Assembly (NCBI GenBank): GCA_963931615.1
Contig: OZ007032.1
Coordinates: 1,860,001-1,924,000, forward strand
Reading direction: 5' to 3'
DNA from: Coprenecus sp902388455
GTDB taxonomy: Bacteria; Bacteroidota; Bacteroidia; Bacteroidales; UBA932
DNA length: 64,000 nucleotides
The position numbers were made by a program, and so were the translations under genes. Below are positions 1 through 9,700 of the stretch, in pieces (positions within the stretch are counted from its first letter, which is position 1; every line of letters starts with the position of its first letter). The notes under the pieces are model-generated. The model was not told where the DNA came from. It was given only the letters and a program-made list of their open reading frames with translations, and did no database searches.

Positions 1-1
1 G

Positions 2-670
2 ACGGAAGGCCCCGCGCACGTAATCTACAAAATAAATGCCATTCTGCCGAAAAACATCGTGCTCCGCGACATCGTCCGGGTCAGGGATGACGCCCACGCC
101 CGCTTCGATGCCGACAGCCGCACCTACCGGTACTACATCCACGGGCGGAAGGACCCATTCGTACAGGATTTTTCCTGGTACTGCAAGTATCCTCTGGACG
201 TGGAGGCCATGAACCGGGGGGCAGAACTGCTGCTGGGACAGCACGATTTCAGCTGCTTCGAGAAGACAGGGAGCGCGGCCACATCCCCCCTTTGCGAGGT
301 GACGGCCGCCGGGTGGAGCTGCTGGACTCCGGCCATAGCGCCGATGCCCGTGGTGCAGCCGCAGCCGTTTGCCGCACCTGCAGCCGGTGATGCTCCTGTA
401 TCCGGGACGGTGCCCGCAGAAGCCACGGCCGGAGCTCCGGATTCCGCTCCATTGTACCTGGTATTTACCGTTACGGCCAACCGCTTCCTGCGCAACATGG
501 TCCGGGCCATAGTCGGGACCCTGGTCGAGGTGGGACGCGGACGGCACGAGCCGGAATGGGTCCTCGACGTACTGGCCTCCCGCGACAGATGCCGGGCCGG
601 ACAGTCCGTACCGGGGCATGCCCTCTTCCTGACCCGGGTGCACTACCCGGACGACGTTTTCCGATATTGA
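2..670 (+). CDS. truA: tRNA pseudouridine synthase A (TruA), 5' end outside the window
   Basis: TruA converts uridines 38-40 of the tRNA anticodon arm to pseudouridine in the cytoplasm. The frame is open from the left edge, so the N-terminal part with the catalytic aspartate is not visible. Family signatures that can be read are DDAHARFDADSRTYRY near the start, QHDFSCFEKTG in the middle, and FLRNMVRAIVGTLVEVG followed by CRAGQSVPGHALFL at the C-terminus. Between the segment ending in GWSCWTP and LYLVFTVTANRF there is an insertion of about 40 residues rich in Ala, Pro and Gly, where most family members have a short turn. A GTG codon at 59 is not the real start, because the homologous sequence continues upstream of it. 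The energy-transduction operon begins 36 bp downstream on the same strand. Confidence 0.93.
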   Translation, partial: TEGPAHVIYKINAILPKNIVLRDIVRVRDDAHARFDADSRTYRYYIHGRKDPFVQDFSWYCKYPLDVEAMNRGAELLLGQHDFSCFEKTGSAATSPLCEVTAAGWSCWTPAIAPMPVVQPQPFAAPAAGDAPVSGTVPAEATAGAPDSAPLYLVFTVTANRFLRNMVRAIVGTLVEVGRGRHEPEWVLDVLASRDRCRAGQSVPGHALFLTRVHYPDDVFRY

Positions 671-706
671 TTTTACTAACACTAAGACATTTACACATTC
701 AACACC

Positions 707-1639
707 ATGCTGACACTACTCCAAGCCAACACCGCAGACCTCCTCATCCAGGAGGCAGCCGCCCCCGAAAAGATGTCCCTCATCAAGATGGCCGTCGCCG
801 GAGGATGGCTGATGATCGTACTCCTGATCCTGTCCATCATAGCCATCTACATCCTCGGCAACCGTCTCTGGGCCATCCGCCAGGCAGGAAAGCTCGACCC
901 TCACTTCATGGCCAACATCCGCGAGCTCGTCAGGGCCGGAAAGACCTCCTCGGCCATCAGCCTCTGCCGTGAGAACTCCTCGCCTATCGCCCGCCTCATC
1001 GAGAAAGGACTCGAGCGCCAGGGCAATCCCCTGCCCGACATCCAGGCCGCAGTCGAGAACGTGGCCAACATCGAGGTAGCCAAGCTTGAGAAAGGGCTTC
1101 CGATGCTCGCCACAGTGGCCGGAGGCGCCCCGATGATAGGATTCCTCGGTACCGTAATCGGTATGATCCAGGCCTTCTACAACATGGCCTCGGCCGGCAG
1201 CAACATCGACATCACACTCCTCTCCGGAGGTATCTACACCGCCATGGTGACCACCGTGGGCGGTCTGTTCGTCGGCATCATCGCCTACTTCGGCTACAAC
1301 TGGCTCACATCCCGCGTCAACGATATCGTATTCAAGATGGAGAGCGAGACCATCTCGCTGATGGACATGCTTGCCCAGGCTGACTCTCAGCCGGAGCACT
1401 CCGGCGAAACCGCATCGCACAGACCGGCCAGGCGCAGCACTGCGGGCACTGCCAGGACAGCAGCGACCGGCACTGCCAGGACAACAGCCCCCAAGCCGGC
1501 CGGACGCAGCAGCCGCACTTCAGGCACAGGTACCCGTGATACTGCCTCTTCTGCTGCCACTCCTGCCGCTTCTGACGCTTCTGCCGCTTCCGACGCGGAC
1601 GGCAGCTCCGAAACATTTACCATAGACAAATACATTTAA
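707..1639 (+). CDS. MotA/TolQ/ExbB-type proton channel protein
   Basis: This inner-membrane protein should form, with the next gene product, a proton-driven motor that energises outer-membrane transport or envelope integrity. A first membrane segment lies at about residues 28-50 (GGWLMIVLLILSIIAIYIL). The typical TolQ/ExbB core with two more membrane segments follows at about 130-200, including APMIGFLGTVIGMIQAF and the Gly/Thr-rich segment TAMVTTVGGLFVGIIAYF. After about residue 225 the protein ends in a roughly 80-residue tail rich in Ala, Thr, Ser, Gly and Arg, which the usual family of about 230-240 residues lacks. The stop codon is 2 bp before the ExbD-type gene, so the two are translationally close and form one operon. 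Whether it serves a Tol or a TonB role is not decided by the sequence. Confidence 0.92.
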   Translation: MLTLLQANTADLLIQEAAAPEKMSLIKMAVAGGWLMIVLLILSIIAIYILGNRLWAIRQAGKLDPHFMANIRELVRAGKTSSAISLCRENSSPIARLIEKGLERQGNPLPDIQAAVENVANIEVAKLEKGLPMLATVAGGAPMIGFLGTVIGMIQAFYNMASAGSNIDITLLSGGIYTAMVTTVGGLFVGIIAYFGYNWLTSRVNDIVFKMESETISLMDMLAQADSQPEHSGETASHRPARRSTAGTARTAATGTARTTAPKPAGRSSRTSGTGTRDTASSAATPAASDASAASDADGSSETFTIDKYI

Positions 1640-1641
1640 CG

Positions 1642-2055
1642 ATGGCCATCAAACGCAGAACCAAGGTCGAGCCGGCATTCTCGATGTCCTCCATGACGGA
1701 CATCGTGTTCCTGCTGCTGATATTCTTCCTGGTGACCTCGACCCTGATCAATCCCAACGCCCTCAGGCTCCTGCTGCCCAAGAGCACCAACCAGATCTCC
1801 GCAAAGGCCACCGTCAGCGTATCCATCAAGCACTATCCCGAGCTCGGGACCTACACCTACCACATCAACGGAGACCCCCAGGCCGTACCCTTCGCAGATG
1901 TAGAACCGGCCCTCCAGCTCCTGCTGCGGGATTCCGACGACCCCACCTTCTCTATCTACGCTGACCGTACAGTGCCGATAGAAGAAGTCGTCAACCTCAT
2001 GAACATTGCCAAGCGCAATCAGTACAAGGTCATACTGGCTACGGCACCGGAATAG
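1642..2055 (+). CDS. ExbD/TolR-family biopolymer transport protein
   Basis: ExbD/TolR proteins sit in the inner membrane as the plug of the TolQ/ExbB channel and couple proton flow to a TonB or TolA partner. The 137-residue length is normal. The single membrane segment at about 15-35 begins with the diagnostic SMTDIVFLLLIFFLVTS, whose aspartate is the conserved proton-binding residue. The rest is the periplasmic domain, including the SIYADRTVPIEEVVNLMN segment, which resembles the ExbD 'D-x-x-v-x-y..v...m' pattern. It starts 2 bp after the proton channel gene. The next gene, about 200 bp downstream, encodes a TonB-like protein, completing a three-part set. Confidence 0.95.
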   Translation: MAIKRRTKVEPAFSMSSMTDIVFLLLIFFLVTSTLINPNALRLLLPKSTNQISAKATVSVSIKHYPELGTYTYHINGDPQAVPFADVEPALQLLLRDSDDPTFSIYADRTVPIEEVVNLMNIAKRNQYKVILATAPE

Positions 2056-2254
2056 CAGGTGAGCCGCTGCACCACCCGCCGCCTCTGTTACATCTGCCGC
2101 ATACCATGGCTGCTGTACAGCCTGACGCGGCGCATCTGCAGCACCCCGCCATCCACTCGCCCGGTCATCCGCCCATTTGCCGCACCCGACCGTCCACTGA
2201 AAACCTGACACACCACCACGCCCGACACATATCAGCCGATACAGAACCAACACA

Positions 2255-3010
2255 ATGAACAACCGTAAAGCCACATACGCAGGTATCCTGCTCACAGTAG
2301 CAGTCCACGCCATACTGCTGATGTTCGGATTCCGATCCCAGCTGCAGAAGATGGATGTGCCGCCGTCTGTCCAGGGTATGCTCATAGAATTCCCGCCCGA
2401 GGAAGAGTCCGTACCCATCCGGACAGCCGTGGGAGTGGAGCCGCGTGCCGAAGAGGCCGACCCAGTTGAGGAAGTACATCTCGTGCAGAGAGCCGAGGCG
2501 CCTGTAGCCGCCGATGTGGCCGAGAATACCGGTGTTGAGACCACCGTCGGGGACGAAGGCGACGTAGAGGTGCCCGAGCCGCCCGCCGAGAAACCCATCG
2601 ACCGCCGCGCCCTCTTCTCCAGCCGCCGGTCCAACCGCACCGATACCGCAGCAGTCCAGGTAGCCTCCGAAATCTCCGACCGCCTCACCGCCGGACATCC
2701 CAAGGGCAATACAGAAGAAGGTTCTCCCGACGGCCGCCCGACCGCCCGCCTCGAAGGCCGTACCGTCATGGGCAACCTGCCCCTCCCCGAGTACTCCGTC
2801 CAGAACGCCGGCACAGTAGTCGTCCGCATCATGGTCGACCAGTACGGCACCGTCACCAGCGCCGTCCCCGGAGCCCGCGGCACCACCGTCCAGGACGCCA
2901 CCCTCTGGGAAGCCGCCAGGAAAGCCGCCCTCAAAGCCAAGTTCAACGTCTCCGCCTCCGCACCCGCCGTCCAGGAAGGCACGATCACATACGTATTCAC
3001 CTTGCGGTAA
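2255..3010 (+). CDS. TonB/TolA-like energy transducer
   Basis: This is probably the periplasm-spanning partner of the preceding channel proteins. It carries energy from the inner membrane to outer-membrane receptors or to the Tol-Pal complex. The N-terminus has one membrane anchor at about residues 5-25 (ATYAGILLTVAVHAILLMFG). A long acidic, proline-containing stretch follows (about 40-120, with VPEPPAEKP), as expected for a periplasmic spacer. The last 85 residues, with NLPLPEYSVQNAGTVVVRIMV, a GTV turn and a final EGTITYVFTLR, resemble a TonB C-terminal domain. The gene follows the ExbD-type gene after a 199-bp gap in which I see no promoter or hairpin, so it may be transcribed with it or separately. 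It is directly followed by the first palindrome array. Confidence 0.85.
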   Translation: MNNRKATYAGILLTVAVHAILLMFGFRSQLQKMDVPPSVQGMLIEFPPEEESVPIRTAVGVEPRAEEADPVEEVHLVQRAEAPVAADVAENTGVETTVGDEGDVEVPEPPAEKPIDRRALFSSRRSNRTDTAAVQVASEISDRLTAGHPKGNTEEGSPDGRPTARLEGRTVMGNLPLPEYSVQNAGTVVVRIMVDQYGTVTSAVPGARGTTVQDATLWEAARKAALKAKFNVSASAPAVQEGTITYVFTLR

Positions 3011-3063
3011 GCATGCTGTGATACCCGCCTGTGTCCGTGCCTCCGTTTTACCCCACTGCATCC

Positions 3064-3615
3064 CACCATCCGGAGGTCCGTCACCCTTTGCCACAACGGC
3101 ACCGTTTCATCCCACCTTCCAGAGGCCAGTCACTCTTTACCACAACGGCATCGTTTCATTCCACCTTCCGGAGGTGTGCTGTTTTCCCGCATTTTCCGCT
3201 CACCTTCCGAAGGTGAGTAAACGCAGTACCGCCTCCAGAGCACCATACAGCCGCGTTCCACCTCCCAGCGAACATTTCCCACCTTCCAAAGGTGAGACAC
3301 TTTCCCGCATTTTTCGCTCACCTTCCGAAGGTGAGTAAACGCAGTACCGCCTCCAGAGCACCATACAGCCGCGTTCCACCTCCCAGCGGACCTTTCCCAC
3401 CTTCCGGAGGTGTGCAGTTTCCCCGCGTTTTCCGCTCACCTTCCGAAGGTGAGTAAACGCAGTACCGCCTCTAGAGCACCATACAGCCGCGTTCCACCTC
3501 CCAGCGGACCTTTCCCACCTTCCGAAGGTGAGGCACTTTCCCGCATTTTCCGCACACCTTCCGAAGGTGAGTAAACGCAGTACCGCCTCCAGAGCACCAT
3601 ACAGCCGCGTTCCAC
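3064..3615. repeat. Palindrome array 1: 49-bp then 118-bp tandem repeats
   Basis: The stretch 3064-3176 holds a degenerate 49-bp tandem repeat (palindrome starts at 3064, 3113 and 3162). A 118-bp tandem repeat of about 3.6 copies then runs to about 3615. Each 118-bp unit has two copies of the 15-nt palindrome CACCTTCCGAAGGTG or a close variant. Their starts at 3162, 3201, 3280, 3319, 3398, 3437, 3516 and 3555 alternate strictly 39 and 79 bp apart. The 39-bp step has a 24-nt linker that recurs in opposite orientation in the array at 9.9-10.4 kb. Short open frames here are produced by the repeat and are not genes. Confidence 0.9.
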
Positions 3616-3713
3616 TCCATACTCCATCCGAAGGGGGTAAAATCGCCGAACCGCCCCGTGAAGAGCCCTAAAGCTGCCGAACATCTGTTCCCACTCCATT
3701 CCTTCCCATTTTG

Positions 3714-4078
3714 CCACAACGGCAGCATTTCCCGCAATTAACTGCCGTTGCGGCAACACGTTCACGCCGGCACCCCCGTCACAGACCCGTTGAACAGCAT
3801 TGTCCCCTCGGAGACACACCACAACGGCACCGTTTCCCGCAATTAACTGCCGTTGCGGCAACACGTTCACGCCGGCACCTCCGTCACAGACCCGCTGAAC
3901 AGCATTCTCCCCTCGAAGACACGCCACAACGGCACCGTTTCCCGCAATTAACTGCCGTTGCGGCAACACGTTCACGCCGGCACCCCAGTCACAGACCCCC
4001 TGAACAGCATTGTCCCCTCAGAGACACGCCACAACGGCACCGTTTCCCGCAATCCGCTGCCGTTGCGGTAACACGTTA
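3714..4078. repeat. Palindrome array 2: 105-bp tandem repeat, four modules
   Basis: Four copies of a 40-nt imperfect palindrome start at 3714, 3819, 3924 and 4029, exactly 105 bp apart. Each begins CCACAACGGCA and ends TGCCGTTGCGG, which are inverted copies with one difference. The 65-nt spacer between modules is nearly the same in every unit here but unrelated to the spacer of the second 105-bp array at 32387-32741. The following 155 bp, to the end of the regulator gene at 4237, hold nothing I recognise. Confidence 0.9.
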
Positions 4079-4236
4079 TGCGCTCCGCCGTAAGCCATTT
4101 GAAACACCTTACAGCAAAACCACAGAATCGCAACAAACTATCACCTAAAAACTTACATACCGAGCAATCAGCCCGACATTATTTCGTCAAGAAAGAAACT
4201 GGCTAAAAACCTGCTCGTGAGTCCGACAGCTGCCCC

Positions 4237-4818
4237 TCACTCATAAAGCAACTTTTTGCGCAACTTGCACATCCACGACGGTGTGATACCCAGATATGAC
4301 GCAAGACGGTTTGCTGAAACTGATGTGATGATGTCCGGCCGGATCTTCAGCAGGCTCTTGTACCTGTCTTCCGCCGAACCGCTCACATACGTGACTTTCA
4401 GTTCTGAAGTGTAAATCTGCCCTATGGCCAGGTTGAGCATCCAGCGGGCAAACTCATGCGACTCCTCCAGCAGCTTTTCGAACCGGGACTTATCTATCTT
4501 CATCACGGCCGACGCGATCCGGCATGACTCAACCTGCATTACAGCAGGTTCTCCCATATAGAACGAGTGCGGAGAGAGCAGAACTGTACCTGGAAAGGCA
4601 AAACCGAACGTAACTTCCTTTTCACCGTCAAAATACAGAAGCTGAAGGATTCCTTCCTTTACAATGTATACATTGGTATCGAACTGACCGTATCCGATAA
4701 GTACCTCTCCTGGCTTTAAGGCTACCGGCTCAGCCATATCAATAATTCTGTCCAGCAACTCATCTGAAGGCCCGAAAGTTCCTTCCGCCTTAAGAGTTCT
4801 CCGAAAATCATCGAGCAT
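4237..4818 (-). CDS. Crp/Fnr-family transcriptional regulator
   Basis: This 193-residue protein has the two-domain layout of the cyclic-nucleotide-binding regulator family. Residues about 25-125 form the cupin-like sensor domain (LKPGEVLIGYGQFDTNVYIV, then a glycine-bearing FAFPGTVLLSPHSF strand pair). The end (SANRLASYLGITPSWMCKLRKK) is a helix-turn-helix. There is no cysteine cluster of the Fnr type. The ligand is unknown; many Bacteroidota members of this group lack the full cAMP pocket. I chose the ATG at 4818 because the frame upstream of it is only the antisense of the neighbouring lipoprotein gene. Its start codon overlaps that of the divergent gene at 4817 by two bases. Local control of that neighbour is plausible but not shown. 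Confidence 0.88.
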   Translation of the reverse strand: MLDDFRRTLKAEGTFGPSDELLDRIIDMAEPVALKPGEVLIGYGQFDTNVYIVKEGILQLLYFDGEKEVTFGFAFPGTVLLSPHSFYMGEPAVMQVESCRIASAVMKIDKSRFEKLLEESHEFARWMLNLAIGQIYTSELKVTYVSGSAEDRYKSLLKIRPDIITSVSANRLASYLGITPSWMCKLRKKLLYE

Positions 4819-6122
4819 GAAAAAAATTATTTTTACAACACTTGCAGTCGCCTTGACACTGGCAGGATGCAAGCCTGAAGAAAAAGAGCAATTGGCTCCT
4901 GAAATCAAAATCACAAGCGGAAGCGAAATCGCAATACCGGCAGAAGGAGGTACTGTAACAGTCGAATATGAGATAACCAACCCCGTCGAGGGAGCAACCG
5001 CCGTCGTATCCGTCCCCGAAGATATCGACTGGATCTCACCCGTCTCCGCAAATGACGGGACTGCCATTCTTGAAGCCGCTGCCAATGAGACAGAGACAGC
5101 ACGCACATCCGGGATCACCGTCACCTACACCTGGGACGGAGGAGAAATCCAGGCCAGGACAAATGCCATTCAAGCCGCTCCCGAGCACAGATACGACTAC
5201 GAATTTCGAGCTCAATGTATTCTCCGGCACATACTACGGAGATCTGTACAGCAGTAACGGTGCTTACAACTTCTACACCTGCGTCTCCGACATGGAGCTC
5301 CTCGAGGGCAATCCTCAGCCCGGTGGCACATACTATCTCTTCGATCTGTACTCCGATGCCCCCGAGAACAGCGACAGTCCCGCTCTGCCCGCAGGTACAT
5401 ACACATTGGATGAGACTGGAAGCCGCACGGCAATGACATTTGACGGAGGTCTCACACAAGGAACTCAGCTCAATCCCGACGGAAGTACCGTATTCCAGGT
5501 CAAATTCACGGAAGGGACAGCCGAAGTATCCTACGAGGGTGACAACCTGATCATCGATGCAGTCCTGACAGACACCGAAGGCAGGACACACCATATCACC
5601 TATAAAGGCAACGCTGAGTACGTCAACGCCGTCGGCGGCAATGATAACAACACCATCTACCGCAACATCGACATCCACGCCGTATCGGCATCCGCATCGT
5701 ACTACAGCGGGGACGAGCAGCAGATGTGCCTGGTAATAACGCTCACGGATATGACCGCGAACAGCGAGGGAAGTCTGCTGGCTCCCGGCACAGTCCTCAC
5801 ACTCGAGACCTACATGTACAGAGATGAGAACGGCTTCATCACACCCGGCGAATATACAGTAACCGAAGAAGGCGGACTTGGAGAACCTTTCAAGATATTC
5901 AGGGGCGAGAACATGTACGATATACTCCTTATCGGCTCATACGCTTACGACTATGACAACAATGCCAACAGCTATCTCGGTCTGATTACGGACGGAGTCA
6001 TGACTGTCGAAGGAGGCGAGGGGACGTACACGTTCAACTGTAACTTCAAGACAGCCGAGGGCTACACCATCACTGCCGAATGGTCCGGTCAGCTCAGCGT
6101 ATCCGGCATGCCCGAGGCATAA
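4817..6122 (+). pseudogene. Bacteroidota surface lipoprotein with a BACON-like domain, broken by one frameshift
   Basis: The first part starts with a clear lipoprotein signal (MKKIIFTTLAVALTLAGC, lipid-modified Cys at 18). A beta-rich domain of about 90 residues follows that resembles BACON repeats (GGTVTVEYEITNPVEGA, then TARTSGITVTYTW). At the run CCC at 5180-5182 the frame changes. Leaving out one C joins IQAAP to STDTTTNFELNVFSG and continues without a stop to 6122, giving one protein of about 434 residues. The second part has two similar beta-rich halves with repeated GTYTL/GTVLTL-type strands and no enzyme signature that I know. Read as given, translation stops at 5257. This is either a genuine recent null mutation or a sequencing error in a short homopolymer. 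A convergent terminator follows at 6151. Confidence 0.8.
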
Positions 6123-6150
6123 TCCTCCCGTCTGATTACTACAGCATTCA

Positions 6151-6204
6151 CACTCCTTCGAAAGAGCCGGCTTCCACTTTTTCTCCGGCTCATTCGGAGG
6201 AGTG
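6151..6204. terminator. Shared terminator hairpin between convergent genes
   Basis: Two 20-nt arms at 6151-6170 and 6185-6204 pair at 18 of 20 positions around a 14-nt loop. A T-rich stretch (ATTTTATTC) follows on the plus strand. The hairpin lies between the end of the lipoprotein gene and the end of aroK, where a two-way terminator is expected. Confidence 0.8.
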
Positions 6205-6223
6205 ATTTTATTCTGGAAAAAGG

Positions 6224-6721
6224 TCAGACGGTGGTGCGGGCCAGCGCCTCATAGAGCGGTTCGCGCTCGCGGTAAAGGCGGTCGATGACGTCGCGCAGGG
6301 GGGTGTCGCCGAGGTTCTCGAGGAGGGTGCGGCCGCCGGTGTCTTTCGACAGGCGGTTGAAGATGGTGTCGATGTCGGTCTTGACGTAGACGCAGTAGGT
6401 GAAGCGGGAGATGAGGTCGCGGCAGCCGGGGGTGGTGACAATGCCGCCTCCGAGGGAGAGGACGAGGGTGCAGCGGTGCATGTCCTCAATGGTCTCGGGG
6501 TGCTCCGAGATGTGCTCTTCGAGGATGTCCTCCAGGCACTCCTCCTCGATCTTGCGGAAGCCGGGTTCTCCGACGGCGGCGAATATCTCGGAGACCGTCT
6601 TGCCCTCGCGCTCCTCGATGTAGGCGTCGGTGTCAATCATCGGGGCGCCGACCTTTGCGGAAAGCTCACGGGCCATGGTCGTCTTGCCCGCTGCCATAAA
6701 ACCTATAAGGGAAATAATCAT
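6224..6721 (-). CDS. aroK: Shikimate kinase
   Basis: The enzyme phosphorylates shikimate with ATP, the fifth step of the shikimate pathway to chorismate and aromatic amino acids. The 165-residue length fits. The Walker A motif is GFMAAGKTT at about residues 7-15. The shikimate-contacting aspartates appear in DTDAYIEEREGKTVSEIF at about 31-48. The SLGGGIVTTPG segment at about 88-98 is the substrate-binding glycine loop. The C-terminus (REREPLYEALA) carries the lid/adenine-binding Arg-x-x-x-Tyr pattern of the family. It lies 10 bp after the topoisomerase gene on the same strand and is probably transcribed with it. The other visible shikimate gene, aroE, is 25 kb away. Confidence 0.96.
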   Translation of the reverse strand: MIISLIGFMAAGKTTMARELSAKVGAPMIDTDAYIEEREGKTVSEIFAAVGEPGFRKIEEECLEDILEEHISEHPETIEDMHRCTLVLSLGGGIVTTPGCRDLISRFTYCVYVKTDIDTIFNRLSKDTGGRTLLENLGDTPLRDVIDRLYREREPLYEALARTTV

Positions 6722-6731
6722 CGCAGTCTAC

Positions 6732-9700
6732 TTAAAACAGGGTGAGGTCATCGTCAAGGGAGAATTCCACCACGTCGCCGGGCCTGGCGCCGCTGCCGTC
6801 ATTGTCCCCGGCTCCGGCGTCTTTGCGGTCCTCCGCGGAGGCTTCGGTGCTGCCGCTGCCGGACCCTGCCGGATTGTCCCCATTATCCTGAGAATCAGCG
6901 GAGGCGGGGGATGCCGAAGGGTAGTTCAGACCTTCGAGGTCGTAGGTATCCTCCCCTGCGGGAAGATCCTCCGCATCCCGGGCATTGTCCCCGTCCCCGT
7001 CCGGAGCATTGTCCTCGGGCTCCTCCTTCTGCAGGGGCTCTCCGAAGGCGATGGAGGCGATCTTCTCCCCCGCCCTCTTGCCCTTGGCGCGGAAGCCCTT
7101 GACGGCGATAAATTCCTCTGCGTCAATATCAGCCGGTTCCTTGGGCTTGTTGCCAGAGGGGACGAACTCGACGTGGACGGACGGCCAGCGGTCTTCGGAG
7201 ACGGCCACCAGGCGGGCGCCCTCGTCGACGGGGATGAAGTTTTGGGTGGTGTTGTCGCTCAGTTCGAAGCAGAAGCGCTTGATGTAGTAGTAGCCGGAGA
7301 CCTTGTCCCAATAGATGGCGGTGTAGACCTTTGAGGGAGCGAATTTCTCCACTATCAGCAGATCGCCCTGGAACCTGGTGCTCAGGTCGAGGCCGGTGGT
7401 GTAGAAGGTACCGTCCTTGCAGACGGCCAGGATGTGCTCGTCGCCCCGGAACTCGCCCAGCAGCTCGCCGCGGCCGTCCTCGTTGAGCCGGTCGATGTCG
7501 CGGTCGAACCACATCTGCTTGCCGCCTATGGTCGAGACGCCGGCGGCCCGGAGCAGGACTTTCTGCACGGGGTACTTGGTGACGATGTTGCCCATCGAGG
7601 CGCGTCCCTTGATGGCCAGCTGTGAGAAATCGTAATCGAGGATCAGGCGCTTGAGGCCCGGGCGGGGACGGAGATAGACCTTGACGGTCTCGGCCTCGCC
7701 GTTGGGGTTGGCAGTGAGCCAGTAGACCTGCGAGCCGGGGGTGCCCTTGGTCAGGTCGTACCAGCGGTCGCGGATGATGCCGGTGACTGCAAAGCGCTTG
7801 GCGTACATGGTGCCGCCCTTGCCGTCGCGGTACACGGCATTGTATATGGTGCGGGTATCGCCGCGCTTGAAGACTGCGGCGTGGATGATGCCCTTCTCCA
7901 CGAACTGCTTGTCGGTCACCTTGCGGAGGGTGTAGCGGCCATCTTTGATGAAGACGATCACCTCGTCGATGTCGGAGCAGTCGCTCACGTACTCGGCCTC
8001 CTCTATCTTCTTGGCCGAGGTGCCGATGAAGCCCTCGGAGCGGTTAATGTAGAGCTTGGCGTTGGAGGCGACGACCTTGGTGGCCTCGATGTTCTCGAAG
8101 GAGGTTATCTTGGTGCGGCGGGGATACCTGGCGCCGTATTTGTCCTTGAGGGACTGGAAATAGTCGATGCAGAACTCCGTCAGGTGCTCGAGATGGTAGC
8201 GCAGCTCGGCTTCTTTCTTCTCGATGGCGCGTATCTTGTCGGTGACTGCCTTGATATCGAACTTGGATATCTTGCGGACCGGCTTCTCGACCAGCTTCAG
8301 GATATCCGCGTCAGTAATCGGGCGGCGGAGCAGGTGCTGGTACTCGAGCATGGCGGCCTTCACGTCCTTGAGCTGCTTCTCCCAGGTGCGGGCGTCGTTC
8401 TCGAGGACCTTGTAGACCTTGTTCTCGAAGAAAATCTTCTCGAGGGAGGTGTAGTGCCACTCGCCCTCGACCTCGTCCAGACGGATGGTCAGTTCCTGAC
8501 GCATCAGCTCCCGGGTCCGCTCGGTGTTATAGCGGAGCACATCGTCCACGCCCATGAAATGCGGCTTCTTGTCCTTGATCACGCAGGTGTTGGGCGAGAT
8601 GCTGACCTCGCAGTCGGTGCAGGCGTAGAGGGCGTCGATGGTACGGTCGGGAGACGTGTCGGCGTAAAGCTGGATCACTATCTCGGCGTGCTCGGCGGTG
8701 TTGTCGTCGATCTTGCGGATCTTTATCTTGCCCTTGTCGTTGGCCTTGAGTATGGAGTCTATCAGGTCTCCGGTGGTGGTACCGTAGGGTATCTCGGTGA
8801 TGACCAGTGTATTCTTGTTGACCTTCTGGATGTTCGCCCTTACGCGGACTTTTCCGCCGCGCAGCCCTTTGTTGTAGGCCGAGGTGTCGGCATAGCCTCC
8901 AGTAGGGAAATCCGGTTCGAGAGTGAAGTCCTCGCCCTTCAGCACGGCTATCGAAGCGTCCAGCAGCTCGTTGAAGTTGTGCGGGAGTATCTTGCAGGCC
9001 AGTCCTACGGCAATACCCTCCGAGCCCTGGGCAAGCAGGAGGGGGAACTTCACGGGCAGATTGACCGGCTCCTTGTTACGGCCGTCGTAGGAGTTGACCC
9101 ACTCGGTGAGCTTCGGATTATAAAGCACCTCGTTGGCAAACGGCGTGAGACGGGCCTCAATGTACCTGCCGGCAGCCGCGGGGTCTCCGGTCAGGATGTT
9201 GCCCCAGTTACCCTGGCAGTCGATGAGCAGGTCCTTCTGGCCGAGCTGCACCAGGGCGTCCTTGATGGAAGCGTCTCCGTGAGGGTGGTACGGCATGGTG
9301 GCGCCTACCAGACTGGCCACCTTGTTGAAACGTCCGTCGTCCTCCTCCTTCATCGCATGCAGAATCCTGCGCTGCACCGGCTTCAGACCGTCCTCGATAT
9401 GAGGCACAGCCCTCTCCAAGATGACGTACGACGCATAGTCGAGAAACCACTCCCGGTACATGCCCGAAAGTTTGTATTTCTTCGTGCCGTCAGAGATCAC
9501 CTTGTCGAACTTGCCGGAGATCACCTCGTCCTCGCCTGCGTAGGTGTCGGGGTCCGTGCCAGTATCGGCGTCGGCGTATGCGTCAGGGCCGGCATAGGCA
9601 TCGGTCCCGGTGTCGGTTCCGGTGTCAGTTCCGATGTCGGCTCCGGTGTCGGCATCAACTCCGGTACCTGCGTCGGTGCCTATATCGGCATAACCGCCGT

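Noticed and set aside
1636..3102. Long minus-strand frames opposite the ExbD and TonB-like genes
   Set aside because: The plus-strand genes have clear family signatures and operon order; the minus frames have none.
3064..4078. CRISPR array
   Set aside because: The 'spacers' are identical from unit to unit, the repeats are palindromes with different periods, and there are no cas genes in the window.
3711..4148. Open frame of 145 residues across the 105-bp array
   Set aside because: It follows from a repeat length divisible by three, has no start context or protein-like composition, and encodes only array sequence.
5180..5182. Phase variation by slippage at the frameshift
   Set aside because: A run of only three Cs is too short for slipped-strand switching.
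5052..6122. Separate gene starting at an ATG at 5052
   Set aside because: The first 45 residues of that frame are an out-of-frame reading of the BACON-like domain; the shift at 5180 explains both pieces as one gene.
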